DNA of 64,000 nt from JBBQWZ01 sp038210135 (GTDB lineage: Bacteria; Acidobacteriota; Terriglobia; Bryobacterales; Bryobacteraceae): the NCBI GenBank assembly GCA_038210135.1, contig JBBQWZ010000023.1, positions 32,837 to 96,836 of the forward strand, read 5' to 3'. The translations under genes and the position numbers were made by a program. Shown here one piece after another: positions 9,785 through 18,308 of this stretch. Under the pieces are notes generated by a model, which did no database searches, was not told the DNA's origin, and saw only the letters and a list, made by a program, of their open reading frames with translations. Numbering within the stretch: position 1 is the stretch's first letter; every line of letters begins with the position of its first letter.

Positions 9785-10774
9785 GTGGAGACTCCAACCG
9801 ACCGCCCCGGGTTCCTGCTGATTAGTTTCGGCGGACCCGAAAAGCATGAGGACGTGCTGCCGTTCCTCGAGAACGTGCTGCGAGGCCGCAATGTGCCGCG
9901 AGAACGCATGCTGGAGGTCGCCGAACATTATTATCACTTTGACGGACGCAGCCCGATCAACGATCAAAATCGCGAGCTCCTCGAAGAATTACGCGTAGAA
10001 TTCGCGGAAAACGGTCCCAATCTTCCGCTCTATTGGGGAAACCGGAACTGGCATCCCATGCTCGAGGATACCCTTCGAACCATGCGTGCGGACGGAATCA
10101 CTAAAACGATCACCCTCGCGACGTCAGCGTTCGGCAGCTATTCAGGGTGCCGCCAGTACTCCGAGGACATCGCCCGAACGCGCGCCGCTGTCGCCGCCGA
10201 CGGCCAGGGTCAGGCGCCCGAAGTGATCAAGCTGTCGCCCTTTTCCCGCGAGCCAAAATTCGTGGATGCCTGCGCGGACCGCTTGGCGGACGCGCTTCGG
10301 ACCCTGCCGAACGCCCGGCTCGTGTTTACCGCCCACAGTATTCCGATGTCGATGGCGCAGACCAGCCCCTACCTCGACGAGCTCAAGCAAGCCTCCGCGG
10401 CCGTCGCGGCAAAGGTCGGAAAGCCGGAGTGGGACTTGGTCTATCAAAGCCGCAGCGGACCTCCCGGCCAGCCCTGGCTCGAGCCCGATATCGGCGACCA
10501 CCTACGCAAACTGCATGCCGATGGCGTCCGCGAGGTGGCGATCATGCCCATCGGATTTCTTTCGGACCACATGGAGGTCCTGTACGATCTGGACACCGAA
10601 GCCGCCGCCTTGTGCGCCGAATTAGGAATCCAGCTGGTCCGGGGGCGGACGGTAGAAACGCACCCGCTGTTCGTTTCGCTGGTCCGCGATCTGGTTGCCG
10701 CGGCGCTAGACAACCCGCCGCGGCCGTGCGCAGCCGGTTGCTGTCCACCTCCTATGCGCCCGGCACGGCCGTAA
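9785..10774 (+). CDS. hemH: Ferrochelatase with a probable [2Fe-2S] cysteine set
   Basis: 329 aa, GTG start. It inserts Fe(II) into a porphyrin (protoporphyrin or coproporphyrin) in haem synthesis. Family hallmarks: LLISFGGPE at the N-terminus, the catalytic His184 in FTAHSIP, and the SDHMEVLYDLD block with Glu264. Cys163 in FVDACADRL aligns with human Cys196 (IQCFADHI), and three cysteines sit at the extreme C-terminus (Cys315, Cys319, Cys320 in PCAAGCCPP), suggesting a four-cysteine cluster as in animal and actinobacterial enzymes. It is monocistronic, diverging from the propeller operon across a 50-bp gap. No clear Shine-Dalgarno precedes the GTG. Confidence 0.93.
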   Translation: METPTDRPGFLLISFGGPEKHEDVLPFLENVLRGRNVPRERMLEVAEHYYHFDGRSPINDQNRELLEELRVEFAENGPNLPLYWGNRNWHPMLEDTLRTMRADGITKTITLATSAFGSYSGCRQYSEDIARTRAAVAADGQGQAPEVIKLSPFSREPKFVDACADRLADALRTLPNARLVFTAHSIPMSMAQTSPYLDELKQASAAVAAKVGKPEWDLVYQSRSGPPGQPWLEPDIGDHLRKLHADGVREVAIMPIGFLSDHMEVLYDLDTEAAALCAELGIQLVRGRTVETHPLFVSLVRDLVAAALDNPPRPCAAGCCPPPMRPARP

Positions 10775-10968
10775 TCCAATCGTCAAAAGCGATTGCCACA
10801 ATGATTACCTCGATGACGCTGATGGAGGGTCGGGGAATAAGGCATCGTTCCCGCAAGTCGCCGCGGATGGATCCGTCGTCGATTCCTGGGTCGTTACGAA
10901 TAGCCGGGGTTAGGAGCACTTACTGCGCTCGACTTCGTCTCGCTTCGTGCGCGCCTCGAAATGAGACC

Positions 10969-11799
10969 TTATGCTCCGGATTCTTCGACCAGCCGATACA
11001 CTTCCCGCTTGGGCATTCCGCGTTCGCGAGCCACTTGCTTGATCGCATCCATCCGCGCCATGCCGGACGCCTCGAGCGCGGCGACTGCGGTTCCGACTGG
11101 TGTGTCATCCGACACCGCGCCCGTGGCCTTGCCAATCAGCAAAGTGATCTCGCCTCTGACGCCGCCCGGTCTTGAGAGAAGATCGGCGCGAATGGCGGAT
11201 GCGGTGCCGCGATGAAATTCTTCATGCAACTTCGTGACCTCGCGCGCGACCACCACCGGACGCCCTCCCAGCGCGGCGTCGATATCTTCGAGCGCCTCGA
11301 GCAGCCGGTGCGGCGTCTCATAGAAAATCACAGTCGCGGTCTCGTGACGAAGATCTTCGATGACGCGGCGGCGCTGCCCGCTCTTCGCGGGAAGAAAGCC
11401 GCCGAAGCGAACCTCGTCGGTCGGCAGGCCAGATGCGCTGAGGGCGCTGGCGAAAGCGACCGGACCCGGAATCGGCACCACGCGGATGCCGGCTTCAATT
11501 GCGGCATGCACCAGGCGATACCCTGGATCAGAAATCAGCGGTGTACCGGCGTCCGAGATCAACGCAATGCTGCGTCCGGCTTCGAGGTCGGCCACGAAAT
11601 CGCTCGCTCGCTCAGCCTCGTTATGATTGTGGTAGCTAACCAGGGGCCTCGAAATGCCATAGTGGTCGAGAAGCTTTCGCGATTGTCGCGTATCTTCGCA
11701 CGCGATCCGGTCCACTTCCTTCAGGATCCGCGCGGCGCGGTACGTGAGGTCCTCGAGGTTGCCGATTGGCGTGGCCACCACGTATAAAATCCCGGCCAT
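10969..11799 (-). CDS. rsmI: 16S rRNA (cytidine-1402 2'-O)-methyltransferase
   Basis: 276 aa from the ATG at 11799. A longer in-frame start at 11847 exists but would overlap the divergent gene at 11823 and adds sequence not seen in the family, which begins near YVVATPIGNLEDLTYRA. SAM-dependent tetrapyrrole-methylase fold: ACEDTRQSRKLL, YHNHNEAER and LISDAGTPLISDPG are all present, as is the GGFLPAKSGQRR block. It 2'-O-methylates C1402 in the decoding centre of the 30S subunit. The C-terminal RGMPKREVYRLVEES is also typical. Genome neighbours give no operon context. Confidence 0.95.
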   Translation of the reverse strand: MAGILYVVATPIGNLEDLTYRAARILKEVDRIACEDTRQSRKLLDHYGISRPLVSYHNHNEAERASDFVADLEAGRSIALISDAGTPLISDPGYRLVHAAIEAGIRVVPIPGPVAFASALSASGLPTDEVRFGGFLPAKSGQRRRVIEDLRHETATVIFYETPHRLLEALEDIDAALGGRPVVVAREVTKLHEEFHRGTASAIRADLLSRPGGVRGEITLLIGKATGAVSDDTPVGTAVAALEASGMARMDAIKQVARERGMPKREVYRLVEESGA

Positions 11800-11822
11800 A
11801 GTACGATGAAACGGTAGCGCAC

Positions 11823-13028
11823 ATGAGTGCATACACACAAGGCACACCCGCGGATGTCTTTGTCTGGGAAGTGCCAGGCAAATCGATTGCCGTCCACTTA
11901 AGTCTCGATGTCGTCGATCAGATCCTCCCGGATGTGCTCCGCGGCTTCGCGGCCGTGCCGAAGCGCGGGGCGGAGGTTGGCGGAATTCTTCTCGGCAATG
12001 TCGAGAAAGATGGCGATCGCACCATCGTCCATATCGAAGACTGCGAGATGGTCCAGTGCGAGTACAAGCACGGGCCGTCCTATCTGCTCTCGGAGGAGGA
12101 TCTCGACGCGTTCGATGAAACCTGTGCCAAGTGGGAGTCCGCGCCCGGCGGTATTGGGCCGGTGGGCTTCTATCGCAGCCATACGCGCGAGGGAATGAAG
12201 CCGGAACCGGACGACGTCGATCTGTGCGCGAACTACTTTCCGGATCCTTCGAATATCCTCCTGCTGATCAAGCCGCACGCCACCAAGCCCGGGACGGCTG
12301 GATTCTTCTTTTATGAAAACGGCCGCTTCCAGGACAAGACCTACCTTGAATTTCCGTTCCGCCGCCGCGAACTCAGCGGACAAGGTCCGGAAGTCCGAAG
12401 ACCCCTCGGCGAGCGGAGTCCGGAACGCCCGGCCGCCGAATCGGTAGTCCGCCGCATGCCAACTCCGATGCGGGCGCCGGAGCCGAAGCGGCAAGCGCCA
12501 GAGCTCGAAGAGCAAATCGAAGAACCACCACCGCGATACCAGGAACAGCCTCTGCGGACTCGGGCAACAGAACAAATTCAGGAACCGCTCCTGCACCCCG
12601 TCCGCGAGCAGCCCTACGCGCAGATCGCGCTGCCGCGCCAGCGATTCCGCTGGATTTGGATTCCGCTCTCCTTCATTTTTCTTCTGATGGGCGTTGTGCT
12701 CGGCTTCCAATCGGCACTCTCCTGGGGCGGACGCGTAGGCGCTTCGCCGGCTCCGGAAACCTTTGTTCTTGGATTACGCGTGCAAAAGGTCGAAGACAAT
12801 TTGAGCGTCCAGTGGGACCGCAACGCCCCAGCCGTCAAGATCTCGCAAAAGGGCATTCTCGCGATCGACGAAGGCGGCGCGCACAAAAGCGTCGAACTCG
12901 ATACGCCGCAGTTGCAGACCGGCGGCATCATCTACCGGGTCTCTGGCGACAACGTGAAGTTCCGGCTGGAGGTCTTCCCGCGCGAACGTTCGTCGGTCGC
13001 GGAAACTACCACCTGGCACAAAGAATAA
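11823..13028 (+). CDS. Single-pass membrane protein with an MPN (JAB1-like) N-domain
   Basis: 401 aa. Residues about 20-180 resemble an MPN/JAMM domain: the upstream glutamate is in AEVGGILLG and the metal loop is GFYRSHTREGMKPEPDDVD. The canonical loop is H-x-H-x7-S-x2-D; here the second histidine is arginine and the serine position is not obvious, so catalysis as a Zn isopeptidase is doubtful. A Pro/Glu/Arg-rich linker (about 185-275) leads to one transmembrane helix (IWIPLSFIFLLMGVVLG, about 284-300) and a beta-rich outer domain of ~90 residues. The topology places the MPN domain in the cytoplasm. The domain call is by motif only. Confidence 0.6.
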   Translation: MSAYTQGTPADVFVWEVPGKSIAVHLSLDVVDQILPDVLRGFAAVPKRGAEVGGILLGNVEKDGDRTIVHIEDCEMVQCEYKHGPSYLLSEEDLDAFDETCAKWESAPGGIGPVGFYRSHTREGMKPEPDDVDLCANYFPDPSNILLLIKPHATKPGTAGFFFYENGRFQDKTYLEFPFRRRELSGQGPEVRRPLGERSPERPAAESVVRRMPTPMRAPEPKRQAPELEEQIEEPPPRYQEQPLRTRATEQIQEPLLHPVREQPYAQIALPRQRFRWIWIPLSFIFLLMGVVLGFQSALSWGGRVGASPAPETFVLGLRVQKVEDNLSVQWDRNAPAVKISQKGILAIDEGGAHKSVELDTPQLQTGGIIYRVSGDNVKFRLEVFPRERSSVAETTTWHKE

Positions 13029-13069
13029 CGATCCCCTCGTCTTCGATCGCCGCGTTAAACTCAAGCCCT

Positions 13070-14803
13070 ATGGCCCCGCCTTTCCCACGCAGAAGAGTGC
13101 TTCAGTATTTTGCGGCAGCCGGACTCGGTTCGTCCGCTTTCCCTGAGCACCTTCTTGCCGCGATGGAAGCCGAAAAGCCCGAGGCTGACGAGGAGCAATC
13201 CGCGATGAAAGTCACGAAGCAGATGCTGCGCGGTGCCGCCGCTGCCGCCGGCTTGCCGCTTACGGATCCGCAATTGGATCGCATGCTGGCCGGAGTGAAC
13301 GAAAGTCTGGCGGGCTACGACGTCTTCCGCAAGGTCCGCTTCGACAATAGCGTCGCGCCGCCTTTGTACTTTAGTCCTGTCGTGCCGGGCACGAAGATCG
13401 ACCGGACCCGCCGTCCGATGCGGATCAGCAAGCCGGCGCGCGTCACCCGCCCCGCGAACATCGAGGACCTTGCGTTCCTTCCCGTGACGCAACTTGCCGA
13501 ACTGATTCGTTCGAAACAGGTCACCTCCGTCGAACTGACCGAGATGTATCTCGCCCGCATGAAGCGCCTGAATCCGAAGCTGCTGTGCGTCGTGACCATC
13601 ACCGAATCGCTCGCGCGGCGGCAGGCGGCGGAAGCCGACAAAGAGATTCGGGCAGGGAAGTATCGTGGTCCCCTGCACGGGATTCCGTGGGGCGTCAAGG
13701 ACATCCTCTCCGCCAAAGGCTATCCGACCACTTGGGGAGCCGCAGCCTTCAAGGATCGCGTCATCGATGAGGATGCGACGGTCGTTCGCCGCCTGTCCGA
13801 TGCGGGCGCGGTGCTGATTGCGAAGTTGTCAACCGGCGAACTCGCGCTCGACGACGTGTGGTTCGGCGGGCAGACCAAGAACCCTTGGGATCTGTCGATG
13901 GGTTCGCAGGGTTCGTCCGCTGGACCGGCCTCGGCGACGGCGGCAGGTCTGGTTGGCTTTTCGATCGGCACCGAGACAGGCGGCTCCATCGTCGAGCCCG
14001 CGGGCATTTGCGGCGTCACAGGATTTCGTCCGACCTTTGGACGCGTCAGCCGGCACGGCGCGATGGCACTGGCCTGGAGTCTCGATAAAATCGGACCGAT
14101 TTGCCGCGGCGTCGAAGATTGCGCGCTGGTGCTGGCCGCGATGCAAGGTCCGGACGATCAGGACCTATCCGTCGTCGATGTGCCTTTCAACTGGGATGCG
14201 AAAGCCGACATCCGAAAGCTGCGGATCGGTTACGCCAAGGCCGCATTTGCGGACACCAGGCAAACTCCAAAAGTCGAAGCCAACGATCGCGCCGCGCTCG
14301 ACGCCTTGCGGTCCCTCGGCATCAACCTGATCGAGGTAACGCTTCCCGAACTGACCACCGACATGACCGCGATTATTTATGGCGAAGCCACGTCCGCGCT
14401 GAAAGACCCAGTCGAAGCCCGGCCCGAGCTTCTGGTCCGGCAGGATCGCGTGACCCGCCAGAACGGATATCGCTTCCTGCCCGTTGCCGATTACCTGGAC
14501 GCGAATCGCGCGCGCATGGGCATCATGCGGGAGATGGCCAAGGTGTTCGACGCAGTGGACGTCTATGTTCTGCCGTTCGACTACTCCGATTACACGCCGA
14601 ATCCGGTGGCCAGCCGGAATACGACCATCACGAATCTGACGGGCCATCCTTGCGTGCAGGTTCCCAGCGGCTTCGATGAAAAGGGAAATCCGACGGCGCT
14701 GGCTTTCATCGGAAAACTGTTCGGCGAAGCGGACATGCTGGCCGTCGCGATGGCCTACCAACAGGCGACCCCGTGGCATTTGAAGCACCCCAAGCTGGAC
14801 TAA
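13070..14803 (+). CDS. Tat-exported amidase (amidase signature family)
   Basis: 577 aa. The ATG at 13070 is chosen because it opens a twin-arginine signal (PFPRRRVLQYFAAAG); a longer frame upstream runs through the preceding gene out of phase and is not coding. The amidase-signature triad is complete: Lys210 in WGVKDI, cis-Ser283 in GSQGSSAG and nucleophile Ser306 in GTETGGSI. The protein resembles GatA but carries an export signal and a ~130-residue N-terminal extension, so it acts on an external amide rather than on tRNA. It lies 41 bp after the MPN gene on the same strand. The hairpin at 14831-14856 probably ends the transcript. Confidence 0.88.
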   Translation: MAPPFPRRRVLQYFAAAGLGSSAFPEHLLAAMEAEKPEADEEQSAMKVTKQMLRGAAAAAGLPLTDPQLDRMLAGVNESLAGYDVFRKVRFDNSVAPPLYFSPVVPGTKIDRTRRPMRISKPARVTRPANIEDLAFLPVTQLAELIRSKQVTSVELTEMYLARMKRLNPKLLCVVTITESLARRQAAEADKEIRAGKYRGPLHGIPWGVKDILSAKGYPTTWGAAAFKDRVIDEDATVVRRLSDAGAVLIAKLSTGELALDDVWFGGQTKNPWDLSMGSQGSSAGPASATAAGLVGFSIGTETGGSIVEPAGICGVTGFRPTFGRVSRHGAMALAWSLDKIGPICRGVEDCALVLAAMQGPDDQDLSVVDVPFNWDAKADIRKLRIGYAKAAFADTRQTPKVEANDRAALDALRSLGINLIEVTLPELTTDMTAIIYGEATSALKDPVEARPELLVRQDRVTRQNGYRFLPVADYLDANRARMGIMREMAKVFDAVDVYVLPFDYSDYTPNPVASRNTTITNLTGHPCVQVPSGFDEKGNPTALAFIGKLFGEADMLAVAMAYQQATPWHLKHPKLD

Positions 14804-14830
14804 GAAACGTAAGCCCCGCTAATAACGGCA

Positions 14831-14856
14831 AAAGGCGCCGGTTGCCCGGCGCCTTT
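14831..14856. terminator. Bidirectional hairpin terminator
   Basis: Perfect 11-bp inverted repeat AAAGGCGCCGG / CCGGCGCCTTT with a 4-base loop, between the convergent amidase and receptor genes. The A/T ends of the stem let it act in both directions. Confidence 0.8.
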
Positions 14857-14879
14857 GCTTTACGAAATGAACTGAGCGA

Positions 14880-17800
14880 TTAGAAAATCAGGCGGACGCC
14901 GAGACGGATCTCGCGCGGACCCTGATAAGCCGTCGGACGGTTGTAGATCGGCGAATACTTCGCGCCCGAAACGCCGCCCGTTGCGGTGATGTTCTGCGGG
15001 TTGACGAAATCGCTGAGCTTGTAACCGGCGAAGAACTTACTCACGGGCAGGGCACCGGCCGTGATGGCACCGGAGCGGTTGATCTGCTGTTGGAAATTCG
15101 TCGCAGCGGCCTGGTTGAGCAGGTTCTGGGCGTTCGCCTCGATGCGGAGCTTGGTGCGCTCGCTCAAGGAGAAGCTATGCGAGACCTGGACGTCGGTCTG
15201 CGTGAAGACGGGCGTGCGTCCGAGATCGCCACGGCCGTTGGGGTACGTGGGAGCGGACTGGTATATGACGGACGTCGAAAGCGGCGTGCCGCTCCAGGCG
15301 TTTTGCGTCAGGCCGATGAAGGTCTGACCGGCCGCCGTTTTTAGGTCGTATCCGGCGAACAGTTTGAAGGTGTGGGGGCGATCGGTACCGAGGCGCCCGT
15401 ACACGTTCTGCTGGCTGCCGCTGGCATCGAAGTAGTAGTACGGCAGATCGAACGCGCGATCGTTGTTCGGGTTCGAGCGGCCGTTTTCATCTGAGTTCGC
15501 GAGTCCGGAATAATTTCCGTACAGGCGGCTGTAGATGTACGACGAGTTCAACTGCAGGTGGTTGCCCACGCGGCCACGGACACTGAATTCGACAGCGTCG
15601 TAATCGCGAGTCGCCTGCGGAACCAGGAATTCCTTGCCGTTCGGGGTCTTCTGGCCGAAGTCGCTCTTGGTGTCGCGCGTCAGGCCGCTGCCTGCGTTTC
15701 CGATGAGGTAAACTTCGTTGTCGTCTTTGTCAAGGACGCCGATGTCGTCGATCGAGTTGATCAGGCGCTTGCGGGCGTAGCGGATGCCAGCTACCAGACG
15801 GTTGCTGAGCTGGTGATCGATCGACGCGTAGAACTCGTGCGTCTGATAAGGCTTCAGGTTCGGATCGTTGCCGCCAACGCCGGGCACGATCGAAAATTCG
15901 CCCTGGAGATTGATTGGCAGCGTGCGGTTGTCATAGCTGATAATCTCCTTGCCGAGGATGCCGGGAGTGGCCTTCCCCAGCGTGCTGACAGCCGGGTTGT
16001 CGAGGGTGTAGACGTGGCTGACCCAGAACTCGCCGCCAAACGATCCGCGAGCGAGATTGAACTTCATCACGTCGAAGTACGCTGAGTAGCCAGTGCTGAA
16101 CTTCCACTTGCCGTCGCCCTTGATGTCCCAGGCGAGTCCGAGGCGCGGCGCGATTTTGTCGCCCCATCCGAACGCAATCGGGTTGGCAACTTTGATACCA
16201 TCCGATACCGCTTTATAAGGCGGCAGGAATTCGTTTTCCAGGCGGATTCCGAGATTCAAGGTTACGCGGGAGTGAATGCGCCAGCCGTCCTGGACATAGA
16301 AACCCTGGTTGCGGCCGCTCACGATGGAGTTGAGGCGAACGCCGTCCTGCCAAATGTAATAGCCGTACGCACCGGTGGCGCCGTTGATGCTACCGCGGGA
16401 GAACTTGTCGCCCCAGTAGATATCGAACTGTCCGTTGGTGTAATCGGTGGCCACATCGTTCCCCTGCTTGTTTAAGGCATAGCCGAACTTCAGGGAGTGC
16501 TGGCCGTGGAAGTTGAACAGCTTGGTGCTGTCGAGGTACAAGTTGTGGCGAGTGGTGATGTCGCGCGCGGTCGCAAGCGTGCTGCTCGAACTCGCGAATC
16601 CGTTCGAGCCCTGGTAGGCTGCCGGAACCGGAAGGGGCGAGGCCGACGACGCGGTGCGATAAATGTTGTACGGTACGCCCGGGAGGCCGTAGTTGGTGGA
16701 CTTATCATTCAAATAGCGGTAACCGTAGCGTGCGCTGATGACCCACTTCGGCGTCAGGCTGTAAGTAGCCGACGCGGTGTAAGCGTTCGAGGGCAAGAAG
16801 CCGCCAACGACGGACTGGTCGTTTGCTGGGGGTGCGCGGCGGATGTCGGTGGTAGGCAGCCCACCCTTGTTGCGGAAGGGAGACCAGACCCACGACGTAG
16901 CAATCTGCAGTTTCGAACTGGCCGCGTAGTCAAGCTTGCCGAGCGCGTAGTGCTGGATGGATTCGTTATCGTACTGGCGCGTGCCTAACGCGACGTTGGC
17001 CGCTACCACCTGGTTCGCTCCGCCGTACTGGTTGGTGCGCTGCGTGCGGTTGAACTCCGGCATATAGCCCGCGAAAAAGTAGAGGCGATTCTTCAGGATC
17101 GGTCCACCGAGTGTGAAGCCGGGATACTGGCGGCGGTAGACGTCCTTCACCGGCGCGAAGAAGTCGGCGACGTCGGCGTTGAGAGGCGAGTTTTGCCAGA
17201 ACCCGCGCGGGCGGGGGTTCAACTGGTTGCTCGTGAACTGATAGTTCAGTTCGCCGTGGAAGGCATTGGTGCCACTCTTGGTGGCGAGGTTGACGACGCC
17301 GCCGTTGGCTCCGCCAAATTCAGATTCGAATCCGCCGCTCTTGATCTGGATTTCCGAGAGGAATTCAAACGGAATGTTGTAGGCGCCGCGCAGGGCGCCT
17401 GTCAACGTGTCAGATACTTCGACGCCGTCGATGATGAAAACGTTCTCCGAGCCCGAGGCTCCGTCCACCGAGATTCCGCCGACGCCGGCAGTGCCGGACT
17501 TCGGCTCCAGGCGGACGCCGGGAGCGAGAGCGAGCAAGCTATTAAAGTTGCGGGTCTTGGGAAGTCCCGAAATTGACTCCTGCGTGATGTTGGTGGAGGT
17601 GCGGCTGCTGGTGACGTCGAGCGAGATGGCGGAGTCGGAGACCTCGACGGTCTGCGACACCGAGCCGACGCTCAGCTTCATGTTCACGATTACCTTCGAA
17701 CCCAGCACGACCTGGACATTTCGCTGCTTGTATGTAGAGAAGCCGGTCTTGCTGGCGGAAATCACATACAAGCCTGGCGGCAAAGCCGGAAAAAAGTAAG

Positions 17801-18008
17801 CGCCCGTCGTGTCGGTGACCGTTTCCTGGTCGCGCGGCAAACCCGGTGCGGACGCGGTGACGGTGGCTCCCGGAACGGCGGCGCCGCTGTCATCGAGAAT
17901 AATTCCTTCGATGAGACCCGATTTTTCTTGTGCGACAGCCACGCTGATGCAAAGAAGCACTAGCATGGCGATGCATAAATACATCGGTAAACTGAGCTTT
18001 GTGAACAT
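14880..18008 (-). CDS. Oar-like TonB-dependent outer-membrane receptor
   Basis: 1042 aa. Signal peptide (to about residue 26, ending VAVAQ), a carboxypeptidase-regulatory-like domain at about 30-115 (GIILDDSGAAVPGATVTA), a plug region at about 125-245 (GISVDGASGSENVFIIDGVE), then a long beta-barrel ending in LGVRLIF with a C-terminal aromatic residue. This is the architecture of the Oar/adventurous-gliding-type receptors that are strongly expanded in Acidobacteriota; the substrate is often an oligosaccharide or peptide but cannot be read here. AAGGGA precedes the ATG as ribosome binding site. It is transcribed alone. Confidence 0.92.
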   Translation of the reverse strand: MFTKLSLPMYLCIAMLVLLCISVAVAQEKSGLIEGIILDDSGAAVPGATVTASAPGLPRDQETVTDTTGAYFFPALPPGLYVISASKTGFSTYKQRNVQVVLGSKVIVNMKLSVGSVSQTVEVSDSAISLDVTSSRTSTNITQESISGLPKTRNFNSLLALAPGVRLEPKSGTAGVGGISVDGASGSENVFIIDGVEVSDTLTGALRGAYNIPFEFLSEIQIKSGGFESEFGGANGGVVNLATKSGTNAFHGELNYQFTSNQLNPRPRGFWQNSPLNADVADFFAPVKDVYRRQYPGFTLGGPILKNRLYFFAGYMPEFNRTQRTNQYGGANQVVAANVALGTRQYDNESIQHYALGKLDYAASSKLQIATSWVWSPFRNKGGLPTTDIRRAPPANDQSVVGGFLPSNAYTASATYSLTPKWVISARYGYRYLNDKSTNYGLPGVPYNIYRTASSASPLPVPAAYQGSNGFASSSSTLATARDITTRHNLYLDSTKLFNFHGQHSLKFGYALNKQGNDVATDYTNGQFDIYWGDKFSRGSINGATGAYGYYIWQDGVRLNSIVSGRNQGFYVQDGWRIHSRVTLNLGIRLENEFLPPYKAVSDGIKVANPIAFGWGDKIAPRLGLAWDIKGDGKWKFSTGYSAYFDVMKFNLARGSFGGEFWVSHVYTLDNPAVSTLGKATPGILGKEIISYDNRTLPINLQGEFSIVPGVGGNDPNLKPYQTHEFYASIDHQLSNRLVAGIRYARKRLINSIDDIGVLDKDDNEVYLIGNAGSGLTRDTKSDFGQKTPNGKEFLVPQATRDYDAVEFSVRGRVGNHLQLNSSYIYSRLYGNYSGLANSDENGRSNPNNDRAFDLPYYYFDASGSQQNVYGRLGTDRPHTFKLFAGYDLKTAAGQTFIGLTQNAWSGTPLSTSVIYQSAPTYPNGRGDLGRTPVFTQTDVQVSHSFSLSERTKLRIEANAQNLLNQAAATNFQQQINRSGAITAGALPVSKFFAGYKLSDFVNPQNITATGGVSGAKYSPIYNRPTAYQGPREIRLGVRLIF

Positions 18009-18308
18009 GTATTCCCTTCCCCTTCAAATATGGACAATCCAAATCCTCAGGAAAAGGGAGTATGAGCGCTTGACCAAGAGACTCAGCCGAACTGCGCGAC
18101 AGTCTGGGAAGCAAGATCCGCAATAGCGGCGTGCCCCCCGGGCGGTCAAATGCCGAGGATGCTCAAAATCAAACGGTTCAAAGAGCGAGCCCTTTCCCCA
18201 GGACCCATTACAAAACAGTAACTGCAGCTTATGGCAAGAATGGGGGGAAAGTCAAGGAGGGAAGCGACGGAACCGCTTGCTTTCAAAACTCTTTACAGTA
18301 GATTTTCG
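18009..18308. other. Intergenic region upstream of the Oar-like receptor
   Basis: About 300 bp without a convincing gene. It must hold the receptor promoter and leader (a GGGGAAGGGA purine run precedes its ATG). I see no terminator hairpin, no riboswitch-like conserved core and no repeat shared with the rest of the window. Confidence 0.5.

Noticed and set aside
12656..13069. 138-codon N-terminal extension of the Tat amidase
   Set aside because: It reads through the MPN gene in another frame; the Tat signal begins at ATG 13070.
13070..14803. GatA subunit of the tRNA amidotransferase
   Set aside because: It carries a Tat signal and long N-terminal extension, and gatB/gatC are absent nearby.
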